DNA from: Cellvibrio polysaccharolyticus
Lineage (GTDB): Bacteria; Pseudomonadota; Gammaproteobacteria; Pseudomonadales; Cellvibrionaceae
Assembly: GCF_015182315.1 (NCBI RefSeq)
Contig: NZ_PRDL01000001.1
Coordinates: 1,674,001-1,738,000, forward strand
DNA length: 64,000 nt
Direction of reading: 5' to 3'
Shown here: piece by piece, positions 61,886 to 64,000 of the stretch
Numbering within the stretch: the stretch's first letter is position 1
Layout of the letters: each line of letters begins with the position of its first letter
Translations under genes and position numbers: made by a program
The notes under the pieces: generated by a model
Databases searched by the model: none
What the model was told of the DNA's origin: nothing
The model's input: only the letters and a program-made list of their open reading frames with translations

Positions 61886-61908
61886 TCATATTTGCTCATA
61901 ATTGATCA
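61886..61908. promoter_or_regulatory. TCA array, 10-bp period, upstream of isomerase-like gene
   Basis: TCATATTTGC, TCATAATTGA and TCATTTGC follow each other at 10-bp steps (61886, 61896, 61906), about 108 bases before the ATG at 62017. Confidence 0.6.
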
Positions 61909-62016
61909 TTTGCTTGTGGCCGGAGTTTTTTACAGCAAGCCGCTGCCAAAGGCTGCATCCGGTTCTTGTGTGTGAGCCATTTTTATCAAAAATCTCTATC
62001 AGGATTGGTAAGTCTT

Positions 62017-62886
62017 ATGAAACCTTTATTTGGCCTGCGCGCCCATGATTTTGGAACCCGTTCTGCTGAAACATTGGCGCCCGCCATTGCTTCGTCAGGG
62101 GCTGCCTGTGTGCAGTTGGCGTTGGCGAAAGCGCTGCCGGGCGAGCGTTTAATGCCGGCTGATTTTGGAGAAGAGGGTTTGCGACAGGTGCGCCAGGCAT
62201 TTGACGATAATCATTTGTCTATTGCGGTGTTGGGTTGTTACATCGATATGGTGACGCCCGATTTAAACGAGCGTGAATTTTCATTACAGCGTTTTGAAGC
62301 GCACCTGGCCGCCGCCGCCGCTCTTGGCTGTCGCATTGTGGGTACCGAAACCGGTTCGCCGGTTCCGTATCTGAATCAGCCGGGTGGTCGCGAGACTGGA
62401 TTTCGCACCGCTGTAGAATCGCTGCGCCGCCTGGTAAAGGCGGCTGAAAAGCATAAGATTTTTATCGGTGTAGAAGCCGTAGCGGAATTCCACGCGCTGT
62501 CTTCTGTAGAGCATGTGAAATGTATTATTGAGGAGTTTGCATCACCGGCACTGGGTATTATTTTTGATCCGGTTAATCTGGTGCCGACCTCCGGTATTGA
62601 TGATATCGATATTTTTCTCGACGAGTGCTTCGCTGCATTTGGTGAGCACATTGTCGCGGTACATGCTAAAGATTATCGAATGATTAATAGTGAAACCGGT
62701 TTAAAAAAATCCGATGCCTTGCCGGCCGGCTTGGGTGAAATGGACTGGGAAGGGGTGTTTCGACGTTTGATTAAAGCTGGTAAGTATCAGGTACCGATTT
62801 TGCTGGAAGAGGCTGGCCCTGCGGATGCGCCGCAAGCATTCGTGCGTATGCAGGCAGCGTGGGACAGCGCTGTCGCTAATCCCTGA
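62017..62886 (+). CDS. Sugar isomerase/epimerase-like TIM barrel
   Basis: A 289-residue protein of the xylose-isomerase-like (AP-endonuclease 2) TIM-barrel superfamily, divalent-metal dependent. Candidate metal ligands are Glu in IFIGVEAVAEF, Asp in IIFDPVNLVP, His in VAVHAKDYR and Glu in PILLEEAGP. No signal peptide, so cytosolic. The substrate is not evident; the place between two TonB receptors and near RG lyases suggests a sugar from rhamnogalacturonan. The ATG at 62017 (MKPLFGLRAHDFG) is where conservation begins. Confidence 0.8.
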   Translation: MKPLFGLRAHDFGTRSAETLAPAIASSGAACVQLALAKALPGERLMPADFGEEGLRQVRQAFDDNHLSIAVLGCYIDMVTPDLNEREFSLQRFEAHLAAAAALGCRIVGTETGSPVPYLNQPGGRETGFRTAVESLRRLVKAAEKHKIFIGVEAVAEFHALSSVEHVKCIIEEFASPALGIIFDPVNLVPTSGIDDIDIFLDECFAAFGEHIVAVHAKDYRMINSETGLKKSDALPAGLGEMDWEGVFRRLIKAGKYQVPILLEEAGPADAPQAFVRMQAAWDSAVANP

Positions 62887-62900
62887 TAGGGTATATGAGG

Positions 62901-62948
62901 CTCTTAACGCTATTTGAACAATGAAGGGAATCCAAATAGCGTTAAGAG
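62901..62948. terminator. Terminator between isomerase-like and second TonB receptor genes
   Basis: A perfect 16-bp stem, CTCTTAACGCTATTTG / CAAATAGCGTTAAGAG, with a 16-base loop. TGTTTCT follows on the plus strand. It serves the convergent genes. Confidence 0.85.
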
Positions 62949-62957
62949 TGTTTCTAT

Positions 62958-64000
62958 TTACATTTTATAGGTCAAACCGATCGCGTATTCACGTCCGGCC
63001 CAATCGTAGCTGGAAATACGTCCCACGCCGGTATTGGTGGTTTTGACTTCACTGGTTAAATTGCGACCATCGGCGTGAAATTTCAGTTGCGGTGTAATGT
63101 TGTAACTGAATTTCGCATCCAGATAGCCGGCATCATCCACAAAAATCGGGTTGCCCGAGTGGCCCGCCGCACCGGCCAGATATTGGCTGCGGTAGTTGTA
63201 GGCTACGCGAATACTCCAATCATGGGTTTCGTAAAACGCCGTCAGGTTGTAACTGTTTTTGGATTGTGAAGGAAACGGCAGTTCCTGGCCGGTGAGTTGA
63301 TTGAACAGCCCCACATCATCGGCTTCCATGTAGGTGTAATTCACCGCGCCACCCAAACCATCAAAGGGGGCGGGCAGGTGAGTGAAGGTGGTCGAGGCCT
63401 GTAACTCGATACCCTGAATTTTTACACCGCTGCCATTGAGTTTTTGCCGAACGTCCCACACCCGTCCGTCCCCAAAGAAATCCACACCGAAGTTGGTGTC
63501 GCGATCAATAATCCAGCTGGTGACATCTTTGGCAAAATACGCGCCCGAAACAATAGAGTTTTCATCCGGGTACCAATGCAGCGCTATATCAAACTGGGTT
63601 GCGCGGTAAGGGTCCAGATCCGGGTTGCCACCGGCACAGATATTCGCCTGCTGATCAATTTGCGCCTGAATGTTTTTATAAATAGTGCAATCTGCGTTTA
63701 CATTGATATCGACCATTCTTGGCCGAGCCATCACTTTGGCGGCACCCACATAAAGTTCCAGTTTTTCCGGAATCAATCCCAGGGTCAGGTTGATGCTGGG
63801 CAGCACATCGGTGTAATCGGATTTAACGGTTTTACGTCCGCTATAAATGTCCGGGTCATTGGTGGATGGCACACCACCGGCGTAGCCACCGGTTTCTTCG
63901 TTAATCAGCGGGTTACCATTTTCATCCAGCCGGTCAACCAGTACACGAATACGCACATCACCGTTGGCAGCGGTATCGGTTTTTACCACACGCACACCCA
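62958..64000 (-). CDS. Second TonB-dependent receptor, paralogue, C-terminal part
   Basis: The last about 347 residues of a receptor whose start lies beyond the right edge; the frame is open to the last base. It is a close paralogue of the receptor at 58495-61488 all along: VRIRVLVDRLDENGNPLIN, LPSINLTLGLIPEKLELYVG, GYLDAKFSYNI, and the C-terminal GREYAIGLTYKM. Cysteines in the loop NADCTIYK...ANICAGGNPDLDP are kept in both, likely as a disulfide. Differences lie mainly in loop segments, so cargo may differ. Confidence 0.92.
   Translation of the reverse strand, partial: GVRVVKTDTAANGDVRIRVLVDRLDENGNPLINEETGGYAGGVPSTNDPDIYSGRKTVKSDYTDVLPSINLTLGLIPEKLELYVGAAKVMARPRMVDINVNADCTIYKNIQAQIDQQANICAGGNPDLDPYRATQFDIALHWYPDENSIVSGAYFAKDVTSWIIDRDTNFGVDFFGDGRVWDVRQKLNGSGVKIQGIELQASTTFTHLPAPFDGLGGAVNYTYMEADDVGLFNQLTGQELPFPSQSKNSYNLTAFYETHDWSIRVAYNYRSQYLAGAAGHSGNPIFVDDAGYLDAKFSYNITPQLKFHADGRNLTSEVKTTNTGVGRISSYDWAGREYAIGLTYKM

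Overview
The window looks like chromosome from a plant-polysaccharide-degrading gammaproteobacterium of the Cellvibrio / Cellvibrionaceae type. That inference rests on three things: a housekeeping backbone with Pseudomonas-like gene order (idh, cspD / clpS-clpA, infA, bpt, aat, trxB, ftsK-lolA-rarA-crcB-serS ... cysG; alaS-lysC-csrA-tRNA-Ser), a complete Entner-Doudoroff cluster, and a rhamnogalacturonan (pectin) utilisation locus with large TonB-dependent receptors. No phage, insertion sequence or CRISPR array was seen.

Layout. 1-3156 (-): a large secreted RCC1-repeat protein running off the left edge. 3.4-6.1 kb (-): metG and a TetR regulator, the latter divergent from a two-gene RND efflux operon (6.4-10.7 kb, +) across a control region with two palindromic operator candidates. 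10.9-12.2 kb (-): nudJ and rluE. 12.4-14.7 kb (+): monomeric isocitrate dehydrogenase. 14.8-20.2 kb: cspD, clpS-clpA, infA, bpt and aat, which together hold the whole bacterial N-degron machinery apart from ClpP. 20.3-29.7 kb: trxB, then ftsK-lolA-rarA-crcB-serS, a palindromic repeat cluster, and cysG. 29.8-31.2 kb: a small basic orphan protein and a GH84-like glycosidase. 31.6-40.9 kb (+): pgi, edd, zwf, pgl, eda, gap and pyk, covering fructose-6-P/glucose-6-P to KDPG, glyceraldehyde-3-P and pyruvate. 41.0-47.1 kb (+): M23 peptidase, a Trm112-like protein, alaS, lysC, csrA and tRNA-Ser(GCT). 47.6-52.3 kb (-): valS, heptosyltransferase waaC and a DUF6165 protein. 52.4-64.0 kb: a rhamnogalacturonan locus with a Tat-exported PL26-type exolyase, a PL11 lyase with C-terminal Fn3-like modules, two paralogous TonB-dependent receptors (one cut by the right edge) and a sugar isomerase/epimerase-like TIM barrel between them.

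The most unusual signals are non-coding. (i) Arrays of TCA trinucleotides at an exact 10-bp period lie upstream of three genes of the pectin locus (52368-52400, 61569-61601, 61886-61908), suggesting a shared operator read by a helically phased regulator. (ii) A 90-105 bp palindromic intergenic element occurs in three copies (10774-10878, 27981-28070, 55290-55379), each placed just after the 3' end of a gene in the same orientation. Its arm sequences differ between copies but keep base pairing, while the core is conserved. One copy is nested inside a second, 33-bp inverted repeat. (iii) Two near-palindromic sites 22 bp apart lie between the TetR gene and the efflux operon.

How the genes could work together (inference): pectin side chains are cut by PL11/PL26, taken up through the TonB receptors and processed further; hexose phosphate is burned through the Entner-Doudoroff cluster. 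All functions are assigned from family motifs read by eye; no database search was possible.
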